Position numbers and translations under genes: made by a program. Source: Trigonopsis variabilis (taxonomy: Eukaryota > Ascomycota > Trigonopsidomycetes > Trigonopsidales > Trigonopsidaceae). Taken from it: a stretch of DNA of 64,000 bases. The notes beneath the pieces were generated by a model that searched no databases, had not been told where the DNA came from, and saw only the letters and a program-made list of their open reading frames with translations. The stretch lies in NCBI GenBank assembly GCA_003707065.3, contig PPXM03000009.1, positions 372,001-436,000 of the forward strand, given 5' to 3'. The number at the start of each line of letters is the position of its first letter. The stretch's first letter is position 1. Shown here one piece after another: positions 21,958-32,755 of this stretch.

Positions 21958-24643
21958 ATGAGTCGATTGGATGCTTTACCAGATAGCGTTGTACCTGTGA
22001 ACTATCAGTTATCACTGTATAATGTCTCATGGAGTGACTTTACCTACGATGGAACGGTGTCGATTTCGTTAGATATCAAAGAGTCGACTGACACGGTCAA
22101 GCTCAACAGCCACGAATTGGAGCTCCAAAGCGCTGGGATCAAATACGAAGTGACCAAATGTAGGTCAGCGATCAATTGAATGTATTACTGACTTTGAAGC
22201 TGTTCATCAGTATCCGTGCTCTTCTATAGCTCACGACAAGGAGGCGCAAGTGTCGACCATCAAGTTTGTGAAGGCGATTCCACTGGAGGCGCAGGGGATT
22301 ACACTGACGATCCACTTTAAAGGACTGATTAATGATCGAATGTGTGGCTTTTATAGGTCCAAGTATACTGATGAAGGAGAGACCAAGTATATGGCTTCGA
22401 CCCAATTTGAATCGTCCGACGCCAGACGGGCTTTCCCCTGTTTCGACGAGCCAGCTCTCAAGGCCACGTTCCAAGTGGATATTACGGTCGACAAGCACTT
22501 GACAGTTCTGAGTAACATGCCCGTTGTAGCATCAAAGTCACCGGTTGATGGTAAAAAGAAGGCCGGTGACCAAGATAGGGAGGGACTGAAGACGGTGGCT
22601 TTTGCTCCTACCCCAGTCATGAGTACCTATCTGCTAGCGTGGGCCATTGGCGATTTCGAATATGTCGAGTCCTTTACTGATCGAAGCTACAACGGCAACA
22701 AGCTTCCAGTGCGGGTCTATACGACGAAAGGACTGATTAAGCAAGGCGAATTCGCGCTAGAAGTCGCAAGAAAAGTGGTCGACTTGTTTTCGGAACTGTT
22801 TGAAATCGACTATTGCCTCCCAAAGGCGGATCTTTTGGCTGTCCACGAGTTCTCTCACGGCGCTATGGAAAATTGGGGTCTTACTACTTATCGCACCACT
22901 GCCCTACTATTTGACCCCGTGAAGAGTTCCCTCTCCTATAAGAAGAGGGTCGCTTATGTGGTGGCCCATGAGTTGGCACATCAATGGTTTGGCAATCTGG
23001 TTACCATGAAGTGGTGGGATGAGCTATGGCTCAATGAAGGCTTTGCTACTTGGGCTGGCTGGACCGCCGTCGATAAGCTTTTCCCAGAATGGGCTGTTTT
23101 TGACTCGTTTGTGGTCGACTGTCTCCAACCAGCGTTATCGATGGATTCCATCCGTAAAAGCCATCCTATTCAAGTCCCGGTTCAAACTGTGTTTGAAGTC
23201 GAGCAGATCTTTGATCACATTTCTTATCTCAAGGGCGCCAGCGCTATCCGCATGCTGGCATCATTAACCGGGGTTGAGAACTTTCTGAAAGGAGTAGGAG
23301 CTTATCTGAAGCAACATTCTTATGGAAATGCCACGACAGGTGATCTTTGGGCTGCGATTTCTGCCAATTGCGGTCAGCAAGTCGCCGCCATTATGGAGAA
23401 CTGGACGACCAAGATCGGTTTTCCGGTCCTCATTGTATCAGAACACGAAAGGTCGGTTGATCTCACCCAGAGACGGTTCTTGTCTACAGACGATGTCCAG
23501 GATACGGATGATTCTACCATCTGGTACGTTCCGCTGGGCATCGAGTGCGACGTTCCCGTTGCAAGCGCTCTTGAATCCAAGACGGCCTCTATTCCCAACT
23601 TGAGTGTCCACACTTCTTTTTATAAGCTGAACCGCAACGAAGTAGGAATTTTCCGGGTTTCTTATCCTTCCGAGCGTCTTGCGAAACTTGCCACTCAAGC
23701 GGATCGGCTGAGTGTCACTGATCAAATAGGTCTTGTTGCAGACACCTGGGCATTAGGAACTACCAGTCTTGGCTCGGGCGTCGAGACACTCAAGTTACTC
23801 AAGGCTTTTGCTCCTCAGGACTCGTATATTCTCTGGACCGAGATCGCTTCCATTCTGAGTGATCTCCGCTCGCTGTGGTACAAGCAGCCGAAACAATACG
23901 TTGACGCCATCCAAAAGTTTTCTCAAGACTTGATTCGGCCTGCTGTCGAGCGTCTGGGATGGAAGTTCACTGATTCGGGCGAAAGCTTCTTTTCCAGCCA
24001 GTTTCGAACTCTTGCTTTAAGCGTGGCTCTCGCCAGTGAGGATCCATTGGCAGTTAGCCAGGCCAAAACGCTATTTGGTAGATTTGCCGCTGGCGACCGG
24101 AGTGCTATCCATCCCTCGATCCGGGCAGCTGTTTTCTCAGCAGTCCTGAACACGGACGGATCTCAAGCCGTCCTTGACTTTATCTTGCACGAGCTCCGCA
24201 ATCCTGAGAATGTCGACAGCCGAGAGATCGCTATCGAGGCCCTGGGGAGTGCCCGACAAGAGGATATCTACCAGCAAGTGTTCAAATTGCTGTTGACAGA
24301 TGAGGTTGCCGCTCAGGACGTTTTCCAGTTGGTAGGAGCGCTTGGGCGGGGATCACGAAGGGACGAGTTCTGGGAATTTGTGAAAGAGAACTGGAATGAC
24401 TTGTACGAGCGACTGTCGAAGAACGTGACGGTGTTGGAGCGCTTCGTTGGGGGAGCCATCTCGAATTTCGTCACTACCAAACAGCTTCAGGATGTGACTC
24501 TATTCTTCCAGACCAAGGACACTCGTGCTTATGCAGCGGCGCTCGCCAAGGGTCTCGAGTATATCAAGATGCGAGTCAAGCGGCTTGACAACGATGGCGA
24601 GGTCATTGACAAGTACTTGCTGGAATCCGGGTACGTCAAGTAG
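21958..24643 (+). CDS. AAP1: M1-family alanine/arginine aminopeptidase (Aap1/Ape2-like)
   Basis: Zinc metallo-aminopeptidase of the gluzincin M1 family, removing N-terminal residues from peptides. Two exons, 21958-22159 and most likely 22200-24643, give 881 aa (yeast Aap1 is 856). The 40-nt intron has donor GTAGGT and branch ACTGAC. An alternative in-frame acceptor at 22229 would drop ten residues; I prefer 22199 because it keeps SSIAHDKEAQ, resembling the family segment. The exopeptidase motif HGAMENWGL is present, followed by the zinc site HELAHQWFGN and the distal glutamate in LWLNEGFATW. The C-terminal ERAP1-like helical domain is complete and ends LLESGYVK. No signal peptide is visible, so it is cytosolic or cell-associated. 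The start ATG at 21958 reads MSRLDALPDSVVPVNY, a typical M1 opening. Confidence 0.93.
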
Positions 24644-25499
24644 AAGCAAATGCAACTGACTTGCTCGACGAGAGAGGAGATGAGAACGATGAGAATTGTT
24701 ACTAGTTATGAGAATATGTGGACCCAGTTGCGGCCGTAAGTATTGAGTGAATGCGTACTAGTGTATTGTTTGCTCTAGAGCAGAATCCTGCACAGTGGAG
24801 ATCGTGAGAGATTATTATGAACGAGATCATCTCAATATCGACTAGCATGCAGTCCACTATCTCCGCGCTATGCAACCATGCCCATGGCGACTGGTATGAC
24901 GTGACAGCAGGGGTTAAAGACTGCGATTAGTGGAAGGGGCAACAGCAGCCCAGCGATAAGACAGGAAATGACTGTCCAAGTACGGGGACTTACATAATGA
25001 GAAACGAGCAGACGATGGAGTGTGGAGTAAGAAGAGGCGTCTTGGAAACAGCGTGCAATTCAAGGAATTCGATCTCTTGTTATGTGCATTCGAAGATCCG
25101 TTTGTTCTTCTTAATCTGAAAGTTCGATCCAGTCTGGTGTGCCAAATATTAGCAGCACAGGCTCGGACAACCACCGAATCTCGGATTTGACGTGATACTG
25201 CCGAAGGTCTTGGATATGTAAGCATGCTGCAAGCCCTAGAAGGCAGAAGCCATGATATGGGGAAGAAGTGAGGATATAGTGCCATGCTGTTTTATCAGAC
25301 GGCCATCTAATGAGAATAAATCATTAATTGACCGTTATGTCTCAACGTTGAGAAGAGTCAGCTTGAGCAGAAGCTAGACTTACAATAAGGGAACCATTTA
25401 GGTACCGATATGACCATAATTGGTCGCCGATGTAACGGGCGCAGACATCATGGGTATAAAAGAGGAGACGCAGCATCCACCAAAGACTTCAATTGAACG
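24644..25499. other. Intergenic region upstream of aldo/keto reductase
   Basis: About 855 bp between two plus-strand genes. No gene was recognised. A TATA box lies near the right end (listed separately). Confidence 0.55.
25454..25459 (+). promoter_or_regulatory. TATA box of the aldo/keto reductase gene
   Basis: The sequence GGGTATAAAAGAGG contains a consensus TATAAA about 46 bp upstream of the ATG at 25500, which implies a short 5' UTR. Confidence 0.6.
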
Positions 25500-26588
25500 A
25501 TGGCTAGCAACACCAATATGGTAAGTTTGGAGATAGATGGAGCTCACATAGGCTAGATTTATCGAAACCTCGGGCCTACGGGTCTTCGAGTCTCGGTCCT
25601 CAGTTTGGGAGGATGGTTGACCTATGGCGAGGGACAGCAAGTGGAACAGAATGCCACTGTGGACGCCATTTTCCAGGAAGCATGGGACGCTGGAGTCAAT
25701 TTCTTTGATACCGCTGAGGGATACGGAAAAGGCAGCTCCGAGATTACCTTTGGAGAGGTCATCAAGAAGAAGGGATGGGCTAGAAACCAGTATGTTTTGT
25801 CGACCAAGCTCTTCTTTGGCGATTCCACCGAAGGCAACAGGCTCAATTCGATCGGCTTGTCTGTCAAACACTTGGTCGAAGGTATGGATGCCTCGTTGAA
25901 GCGATTGCAGCATGATTACGTCGATATCGTCTTTGCCCATCGACCTGATGTCCTCACCCCGATGGAAGAAGTCGTCCGAGGATTCACGCATTTGATCAAT
26001 ACCGGCAAGGCCTTCTACTGGGGAACGTCGGAATGGAGTGCATGGCAAATCGAGCGAGCTCACCATGTCGCCGATAAGTATAATCTCATTCCCCCCGTCG
26101 CCGAGCAGGCCCAATATAACCTCTTGGTCCGAGACCGGTTTGAAGTTGAGTACGAGCCTCTCTACAAGACCTATAACTACGGTACTACCATCTGGTCTCC
26201 GCTGGCCTCGGGAGTTTTGAGCGGTAAATACAACTCTGGCTCCGTTCCCAAAGACTCCCGCTTCTCTCCTGAGAATCTCGAAAAGAATCCCGTGCTGAGA
26301 AGAATCTGGGACACTATCTTCAAGGGCGAGACTAATGTCGCAAAGCTCGATAAATTCATCGCTTTGGCTAAGAAACTAGACGTCCTTCCGGCCCAACTTG
26401 CTCTTGCCTGGGTCATTTCAAACCCTCATTCATCCACAGTCATCATGGGAGCCTCTAAACCCGAGCAACTGAAAGAAAATATCGAAGCGTTGGAGGTTTA
26501 TAAAAAGCTGACTCCTGAAATCCTTGAGGAAATCGAAGAGATTTTCCAGAATAAGCCAGCTGCTCCCTCGACGTGGGGACGGGACTAA
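25500..26588 (+). CDS. Kv-beta-like aldo/keto reductase
   Basis: NADPH-dependent oxidoreductase of the AKR6 (voltage-gated potassium channel beta-subunit-like) group; the physiological substrate in fungi is unknown. The first exon is only 21 bp (25500-25520, MASNTNM). After a 36-nt intron (GTAAGT...GGCTAG) the second exon (25557-26588) reads IYRNLGPTGLRVSVLSLGGW, giving 350 aa. Catalytic tetrad regions are visible: aspartate and tyrosine in FFDTAEGYGKG, lysine in VLSTKLFFG, and histidine in VFAHRPD. The cofactor-binding C-terminal part includes NPHSSTVIMGASKPEQL. No membrane segments are present. The protein would be cytosolic. The tiny first exon is easily missed by automated annotation. Confidence 0.92.
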
Positions 26589-26661
26589 AGTGTTGATAGA
26601 GTTGAACAAGTTAACTGAAACAATATAACGTAGTCGCGATGGCAGCGAATGCTTTGGTCAA

Positions 26662-27774
26662 TCAGGCTGTCTCGAAGCTTCTATTGTACGGAAGAAAGGC
26701 CCCCTTGCCAACTCGTCGCATCACTGCCTTATCACCAAAGTAATCTTTCCATTGTTTCATTTGATCAATGGTAAAGGGTCCGTGGGTATCTTTAGGATTC
26801 TCTTTCCATTTAAATTCCCACATTTGCTCGGCTTCCAGCTCTTTTCCAGTATCTTGCTTGTAAATCTCAGCCAGCTCTTGTTTAGTTTTCTCATAAACAT
26901 CAGAGAGTCCCTTTTCCATCAAGACCTCTGCACATTCGGTAATAGTCTCGACTAAGCCTTTCCTTTCTCCGTCATCCTCGACTCCACTTTTGATCTTTTT
27001 ATTCAGCCGTTTCTTCGGAGCTAGCCGATGCAGAGCGTTCAAGGGACTTTCTCCCGGCTGAAGTAGCCGCACCAGTGTCTCCAAGCATTCCTCGGCCGAT
27101 CTGGCCTGGTTCTTCAACATAGTGTCCCGTATCTCTCGATCTCGTTTGTCTTGAGCTTCCCTCGCCTTACGGATATCCTTTTTGGACAACCCCGACAACC
27201 AAACATCCTGATGAGCCTCTGAATCGGCAGCCTTCCTAATATAATTGCCTTCCTCATCAAATCTACCTTCCTCCAGGTCTTCTTTCATATTGAATGCTTC
27301 CAGTTTTGGTCCTTTAGCTCGCGTTTTCCCCGTCTGATCGTCATCATTCATCCCGTCATATCTTGTATCCTCCTTTTCACCGAATATCACTTCATCCTCA
27401 TCACTACTTTCGCTGCCTTCCACCGGCCCGAGCTCTTGTCCTTCAATTTCTCGCTCGTCCAGTAGTCGAACCTCATTCTCTTTCACTTGATCACTCTTCT
27501 CCTCTTCATGCTCGTCTTCATTGTCGGATCCAAACATGTCTTCATCTTCGTCATTCGTTTCGGGCTGCTTCTTCTTTTCATCGCCTCCTTCTGCCGATGA
27601 ATCACTCTCATATCCAGCCAAGCGCACTCGTCCTCGTCGGCCGGTGCCTTTAGCTCCTGCAATATCTTCCCTGAGTAGTTCCTGCTCTTCGTCAACAGGT
27701 GCTTCATCCTCATCTGCAGCAAGCAGTGAAGGATTGGCGACGTTAAACTTGATTTTATCTCCTTTTGACGACAT
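26662..27774 (-). CDS. LIN1: GYF-domain spliceosomal protein Lin1/CD2BP2-like
   Basis: Homologue of human CD2BP2 (U5-52K) and yeast Lin1, a U5 snRNP-associated protein involved in tri-snRNP assembly and dissociation. It has 370 aa and no intron. The N-terminal half is acidic and disordered (runs such as EDEDMFGSDNEDEHEEE). The middle includes the family motif region GRFDEEGNYIRKAADSEAHQ followed by DVWLSGLSKKDIRKA. The C-terminal GYF domain (about residues 315-368) shows MWEFKWKENP, then GPFTIDQMKQW and MRRVGKGAFLPYNR. In typical GYF proteins the core reads W-x-Y-x(6-11)-GPF; here the tyrosine is replaced by phenylalanine (WEFKW), as in some fungal relatives. It is convergent with the aldo/keto reductase (72-bp gap). 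Confidence 0.92.
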   Translation of the reverse strand: MSSKGDKIKFNVANPSLLAADEDEAPVDEEQELLREDIAGAKGTGRRGRVRLAGYESDSSAEGGDEKKKQPETNDEDEDMFGSDNEDEHEEEKSDQVKENEVRLLDEREIEGQELGPVEGSESSDEDEVIFGEKEDTRYDGMNDDDQTGKTRAKGPKLEAFNMKEDLEEGRFDEEGNYIRKAADSEAHQDVWLSGLSKKDIRKAREAQDKRDREIRDTMLKNQARSAEECLETLVRLLQPGESPLNALHRLAPKKRLNKKIKSGVEDDGERKGLVETITECAEVLMEKGLSDVYEKTKQELAEIYKQDTGKELEAEQMWEFKWKENPKDTHGPFTIDQMKQWKDYFGDKAVMRRVGKGAFLPYNRSFETA

Positions 27775-28038
27775 GGTGTCGCAATGCTAAGAGTCTGTAG
27801 CTGGTCGCTGGGAGGTCGCTGGACAGGCCAGACAGACAGGAAGGAACAAAGAGGAAATATAGCAGATGCCACCAGAAAAGCGATAGAAAGATAAATACGT
27901 TCAGAGCATGACAAGTGGGACCTCTAAAGTAGCCAATATATTCAAGACACAGTCGTTATAAGATATGCAGCTACAATACTTGCTAAAAATGATGAATATG
28001 TAGTGAGAATGAAATGATGAGACACCATGTACAACATT

Positions 28039-29318
28039 CTATGCCCGCCGATCTTCATTTTTGGGACCCCCTCGACCCCGACCCCGGCCCCTTCCCCTCG
28101 CGTACCTACCGTTTCCCCTTCCTCGATTGTTCTCTCGGTTGTGACCTTCTTTACCAACCGGAGTCCATGATGCAGCGGTCTGATCTGTTTTTTCACTCGG
28201 CTCAACTGAGGGAGGCGTGATCGTCGTAGCATTCCATGCAGTCTTTGCAGCGGCATTAGCTGCAAAATCATCCACATTCGTCTGAACAGGGGCCTCAAGA
28301 GGAATCTGTATATTATTGTCGGTAATAGAATACTCCTCAACAGAGGTGACAGCATTTGGATCAACATCATTCAGGCCCTCCAGCTCTGAAGCCTGAAGGA
28401 AATTGATCCCTTTGTAGCCTGGCGGTTGGCCTACAGACTCTTTCATTTCTTCGTCCACATCTGCCTCAACAGGTGCCTCTTCTCCTCCATCTTCAACAAA
28501 CAACGACTCAATTGGCTGCTCGGAAATTTGCCTTACTTGTTCATAAGTCAGACTATCCTGTAGACCATCGTCAACTCGATCTGGGGAACCTGCCACAAGC
28601 TTCTCAACTGCCGCTACCGCTGATTCATCTCCACCATACACTTGAGCCAAGAGACTCTCAAAAGAAGCATCTTCGACATCGGGCTCATCGCCGGCGAACT
28701 GCCTTTTAACACTAGCCATACGGAGAAACTTGCATAGTAGCTGTATTTTCGACTTGGCCGTTGCTTCTCCTTCTTGTCGAGCCTTCTCAATCTCCTGTCC
28801 AACCTCTTTCCGGACTTCTTCTTCTCGTTTCTTGATCTGACTATCTGCTATCACCTTGAATTTATCGACCTGCCTCTGGACCTCGTCTAATTCCTTTAAT
28901 GGATAGATCACTTGATCTTTGAACTTCAACGCATTCAATTGATCGGGATTCAGCTTTTTTGCTTCTTCAGGATCAGCCGCCATTTCAGCATATCGATCTA
29001 GCCGCTGCTTGCGCTTCTGTAGATTCCGAATACGCCTAATTTGTTAGTATATCATGGCCATCTCTGCACTTCAGCCCAGTTACAATCCAGACACTTTTTC
29101 AGCACTTCGGAGTTCAACAGCTCAATTGCCCGAAATTATAGGGATGTAACCGAGAATTCTAGCATTTTGAGCCCAGGTTGCTCTTTAACTTCCTAAGAAT
29201 AACTAGGATCGCGTGCTATCCTCTGGATCATCGACTGGTCTGATAACTTGGCGGGCACTTACTTGGTCAGGTATTCCTGTAGATTCACCGAGTTCTCTTC
29301 AATTTCTTGTTTGGACAT
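28039..29318 (-). CDS. Caprin-like RGG-box RNA-binding protein
   Basis: Two exons, 29318-29263 and 29035-28039, are joined across a 227-nt intron with donor GTAAGTG, a near-canonical TACTAAC branch point and acceptor AAATTAG, giving 350 aa. The join produces MSKQEIEENSVNLQEYLTK then RIRNLQKRKQRLDRYAEMA. Together with LNPDQLNALKFKDQVIYPL this matches the conserved N-terminal coiled-coil region of caprins (pattern IRNLEKKK...LDEY...LN-DQ). The middle is acidic and disordered. The C-terminus is an RG-rich tract (RGRGNGRYARGRGRGRGRGG), typical of RNA binding. In animals caprins act in mRNPs and stress granules with G3BP; whether this protein does so is inference. Without splicing the start at 28983 would cut the conserved block. 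It is divergent from the HSP70 gene. Confidence 0.75.
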
Positions 29319-29636
29319 TTGTGGAGCTTGGTCTTGCCTATACAATCAGGTCTAGTCTCTCAATCAAGCCTTGGGCCTTAGCGACGACGGGATTCCTTCC
29401 ACAGTATTCTCGAACGTCCAGGGACAAGTAGCGATGTGACGCCTTGAGAGAGACCGTCACTCAGGCCAGAGGTGCCGCTCACTCCACAATGGGAGATACT
29501 ACGTCACAAGAAGGATCCTCCGGAATGAGAATTTCCTAATAGAAGATAATGAAAATGTCCATAGCGTAGAGAAACTACTATAGAAATATTCTATCCTTGA
29601 AGCCTACTTGCCAATTGACATGATTAGACGAGGATC

Positions 29637-29654
29637 TTCTCGAACGTTCTCGAG
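29637..29654. promoter_or_regulatory. Heat shock element, four alternating GAA/TTC units
   Basis: TTCTCGAACGTTCTCGAG contains TTC-nn-GAA-nn-TTC-nn-GAG, that is three perfect inverted pentamer cores plus one near-match. This is the expected target of trimeric Hsf1. It lies 166 bp upstream of the HSP70 ATG. Confidence 0.8.
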
Positions 29655-29735
29655 TTACCCGGACGCCCATTCTGGCAGTTTCCACTGCGTTCGAATTTAT
29701 TCCATCTGAGTTATTACATCATCCCGGACATGCCA

Positions 29736-29748
29736 GAATGTTCAGAAG
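29736..29748. promoter_or_regulatory. Second, weaker heat shock element
   Basis: GAATGTTCAGAAG contains GAA-nn-TTC-nn-AAG, two perfect units and one degenerate unit, just upstream of the TATA box. Confidence 0.55.
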
Positions 29749-29754
29749 AGGCAT

Positions 29755-29760
29755 TATATA
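29755..29760 (+). promoter_or_regulatory. TATA box of the HSP70 gene
   Basis: TATATA (in GCATTATATAAGGG) lies 60 bp upstream of the ATG, close after the second heat shock element. Confidence 0.6.
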
Positions 29761-29819
29761 AGGGCTCCAATCACACCCCCTGTTCCTTTCTCACAGTTGT
29801 TTTCTATATAACATAAATA

Positions 29820-30958
29820 ATGTCTGCTACTAAATACTCAGTTGGGTAAGTACAATTGCTACTTTTCTTTGATCTGAGCTTTTAACTAACTATTCTAGTA
29901 TCGATCTTGGTACCACTTATTCTTGTGTTGCACACTTTGCAAATGACCGGGTCGAGATCATTGCCAATGATCAAGGTAACCGGACTACCCCCTCATATGT
30001 CGCCTTCACAGATACAGAACGTCTTATCGGTGATGCCGCTAAGAACCAAGCCGCTATGAACCCTGCCAATACAGTCTTTGATGCTAAGCGTCTTATTGGC
30101 CGGAAATTCAATGACCCTGAAGTCCAAGGTGATATTAAGCACTTCCCCTTCAAGGTTATTGATAAGGATGGCAAGCCTGTTATCCAAGTCGAATTCCAAG
30201 GTGAGACCAAGACTTTCACCCCCGAAGAGATTTCCTCCATGGTTCTCACCAAGATGAAGGACACAGCCGAGAGCTTCCTTGGCGGAAAGGTTGAAAATGC
30301 CGTCATCACTGTTCCTGCCTACTTCAACGATTCACAACGTCAAGCTACTAAAGATGCTGGTCTTATTGCTGGTCTCAATGTTCTCCGCATCATCAACGAA
30401 CCTACTGCCGCTGCTATTGCCTACGGTCTTGACAAGAAGGCCGAAGGTGAACGAAACGTTCTTATTTTCGATCTCGGTGGTGGTACTTTTGATGTCTCTC
30501 TCTTGTCTATCGAAGATGGTATCTTTGAAGTCAAGGCTACTGCCGGTGATACCCACTTGGGTGGTGAAGATTTCGATAACCGATTGGTGAACCACTTTGT
30601 TGCCGAATTTAAGAGAAAGTACAAGAAGGATCTCAGCTCAAACCAACGTGCTCTCCGACGTCTCCGAACCGCTTGCGAACGTGCTAAGCGAACCCTCTCT
30701 TCTTCTGCTCAGACTTCGATCGAGATCGACTCTCTTTATGAAGGTATTGATTTCTATACTTCCATTACCCGAGCCCGTTTCGAAGAGCTTTGCCAGGACC
30801 TTTTCCGATCTACTCTTGAGCCTGTCGAGAAGGTTTTGACCGATGCTAAGATCGACAAATCTTCTGTTGATGACATTGTCCTTGTTGGTGGTTCCACCCG
30901 TATCCCCAAGGTTCAAAAGCTTGTCTCTGACTTCTTCAACGGCAAGGAACCCAACAGA

Positions 30959-30993
<35 letters not shown>

Positions 30994-31813
30994 TGCCGTC
31001 CAAGCCGCCATCTTGTCTGGTGACACTTCTTCCAAGACTAAGGATCTTCTCTTGCTCGATGTTGCTCCTCTTTCCCTCGGTATTGAGACTGCTGGTGGTA
31101 TTATGACTGTTTTGATTCCTCGAAACACCACCATCCCCACCAAGAAGACCATGACCTTCTCTACTTACTCTGACAACCAACCCGGTGTCTTGATTCAAGT
31201 CTACGAGGGTGAACGTCCTCAGACCAAGGACAACAACTTACTCGGTAAGTTCGAGCTTACCGGTATTCCTCCCGCTCCTCGAGGTGTTCCTCAGATCGAA
31301 GTTACCTTCGATATGGATGCCAATGGTATCTTGAACGTCTCTGCTGTCGAGAAGGGCACCGGAAAGACCAACAAGATTACCATCACCAACGATAAGGGCC
31401 GTCTTTCCAAGGAAGAGATCGAGCGCATGGTTGCTGAAGCCGAGAAATACAAGGATCAAGACGAGAAGGAGGCTGCTCGTGTCCAGGCCAAGAACGGTCT
31501 CGAATCCTATGCTTACAACCTCAAGAACACTGTCAGCGAGGATGCCACCAAGTCCAAACTTGAAGCTGATGATGTTTCCAAGCTTGAGGCTGCCATCAAC
31601 GAGACCATCTCTTGGCTCGACAACAATACCACTGCTACCACTGAAGAGTTCGGTGACAAGCAGAAGGAACTTGAGGGTGTTGCTAATCCCATTCTTTCAA
31701 AACTCTATGCCGGAGGTGCTCCTCCCGGTGGTGCTCCTGGTGCCGCTCCTGGTGGTTTCCCTGGTGGAGCTGCTCCCGGTGCTGATGGTCCTACCGTTGA
31801 GGAAGTCGACTAA
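29820..31813 (+). CDS. SSA1: Cytosolic HSP70 chaperone, SSA class
   Basis: Cytosolic Hsp70 ATP-dependent chaperone. Exon 1 (29820-29845) encodes [10 protein letters not shown] 53-nt intron (GTAAGT, branch AACTAAC, acceptor TTCTAG) leads to exon 2 (29899-31813), giving 646 aa. The ATPase signatures [27 protein letters not shown] and [13 protein letters not shown] are intact. The C-terminus is a GGAPGG-rich lid tail ending PTVEEVD, the cytosolic EEVD motif that binds TPR co-chaperones. Codon use is strongly biased (GGT, GCT, ACC, AAG), as expected for a very highly expressed gene. The upstream heat shock elements and TATA box indicate Hsf1-driven induction. The SSA class is certain; the numbered paralogue is not. 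Confidence 0.95.
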
Positions 31814-32029
31814 AGATAGAATCTGGTTTTATGGGCTTTGATGTATATATGATTGGCAGTATAAAATTTTATTTCGTTTAAAAATTGTTCTACGTAGTTT
31901 AAGGTTTTGCCATACTTTAGTTGCAGTAATTATATATATGTCTGTCATAGTGAGGAGAAGGCTAATGACGTTGACAGCGTAGATATGTACAAGAGATGGT
32001 GACCGATTGCAGAGTTGCTAAGTCACGGC

Positions 32030-32755
32030 TTAATTGGCTTTCTGCTCAGACTTTTTATAGAGTGCAAGCTTTCTTTTCTCCGCAAGCCAGCCTTCAAGTC
32101 GCCGTCGCAGGGATGCGACCCAGCCCAAGGCGGCCGCCTCTTCTTCTTCATGTTCGGGCAGTCGGATGGGGTTATCATGAAGCTGGATGGTGTGCACTTT
32201 GACGAGGCCCGAGTCAGCGTCAAAGTCGAACCTGAACGCTCCCGAGAGGATTGGGGTTGTCCATTTGATGATGAGGACGTGGGGATCAGTGTCGATCCGC
32301 TCCTGGGATGGAGGAGGCTTTGCTCGAGTCAATTCGCCTTTTGAGTCAAAGCCGGTATGATGGGCGGGGGGAAGAAGAATGACAACCGAAGATAAGACCC
32401 TGATCTTGAATTCTTTGCGGGGAACCCTGGATGCCGCGGCAGCAGCAGCGACGCCCAAGTGAAGGAAGCGGAAGAAGGCCTGGTAGGCACCAATTCCTTT
32501 GATTTCAGGAAAGGCCGACTGGGTATTGTTCAGAGGGGTGAATGCTTCCGGAGAAGCGTTTGGGCTGACCGTGGGAATGGGGGCGACGCGGAGGACGATA
32601 TCAGGTGATAGGATGGACGCAGGAAGGGACTCGTAAAGAAGTTTAGGAACGGCATCAGAAAGAACATCGATGGAGGTGCCGATATTTGCAGAGTAAGAGC
32701 TATAGCGGTATAGAAGTGGCAGCGTGGACCGAACCAACGGTCGAGTCAAATTCAT
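32030..32755 (-). CDS. Predicted mitochondrial protein of unknown function
   Basis: A 241-aa intronless protein starts at the ATG at 32755 with a basic, Ser/Leu-rich, acid-free stretch (MNLTRPLVRSTLPLLYRYSS), a likely mitochondrial presequence. The body has IKGIGAYQAFFRFLHLG, then KIRVLSSVVILLPP, then VLIIKWTTPILSGAFRFDFD and VKVHTIQLHD. This alternation of helix and curved strands resembles NTF2-like/DUF2358-type folds (short f-GI-Y-F helix, later i-i-W-t strand), but the match is only by eye. The C-terminal segment (about 205-241) is charged and helical. I do not recognise a named yeast orthologue with confidence. It is convergent with the HSP70 gene, about 215 bp away. Confidence 0.72.
   Translation of the reverse strand: MNLTRPLVRSTLPLLYRYSSYSANIGTSIDVLSDAVPKLLYESLPASILSPDIVLRVAPIPTVSPNASPEAFTPLNNTQSAFPEIKGIGAYQAFFRFLHLGVAAAAAASRVPRKEFKIRVLSSVVILLPPAHHTGFDSKGELTRAKPPPSQERIDTDPHVLIIKWTTPILSGAFRFDFDADSGLVKVHTIQLHDNPIRLPEHEEEEAAALGWVASLRRRLEGWLAEKRKLALYKKSEQKAN

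Larger units (their letters stand above)
29319..29819. promoter_or_regulatory. Shared divergent promoter, caprin-like gene and HSP70
   Basis: This 501-bp region separates the divergent starts of the caprin-like gene and the SSA gene. It contains a strong heat shock element at 29637-29654, a weaker one at 29736-29748, and a TATA box at 29755-29760 oriented toward the HSP70 gene. Confidence 0.7.
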
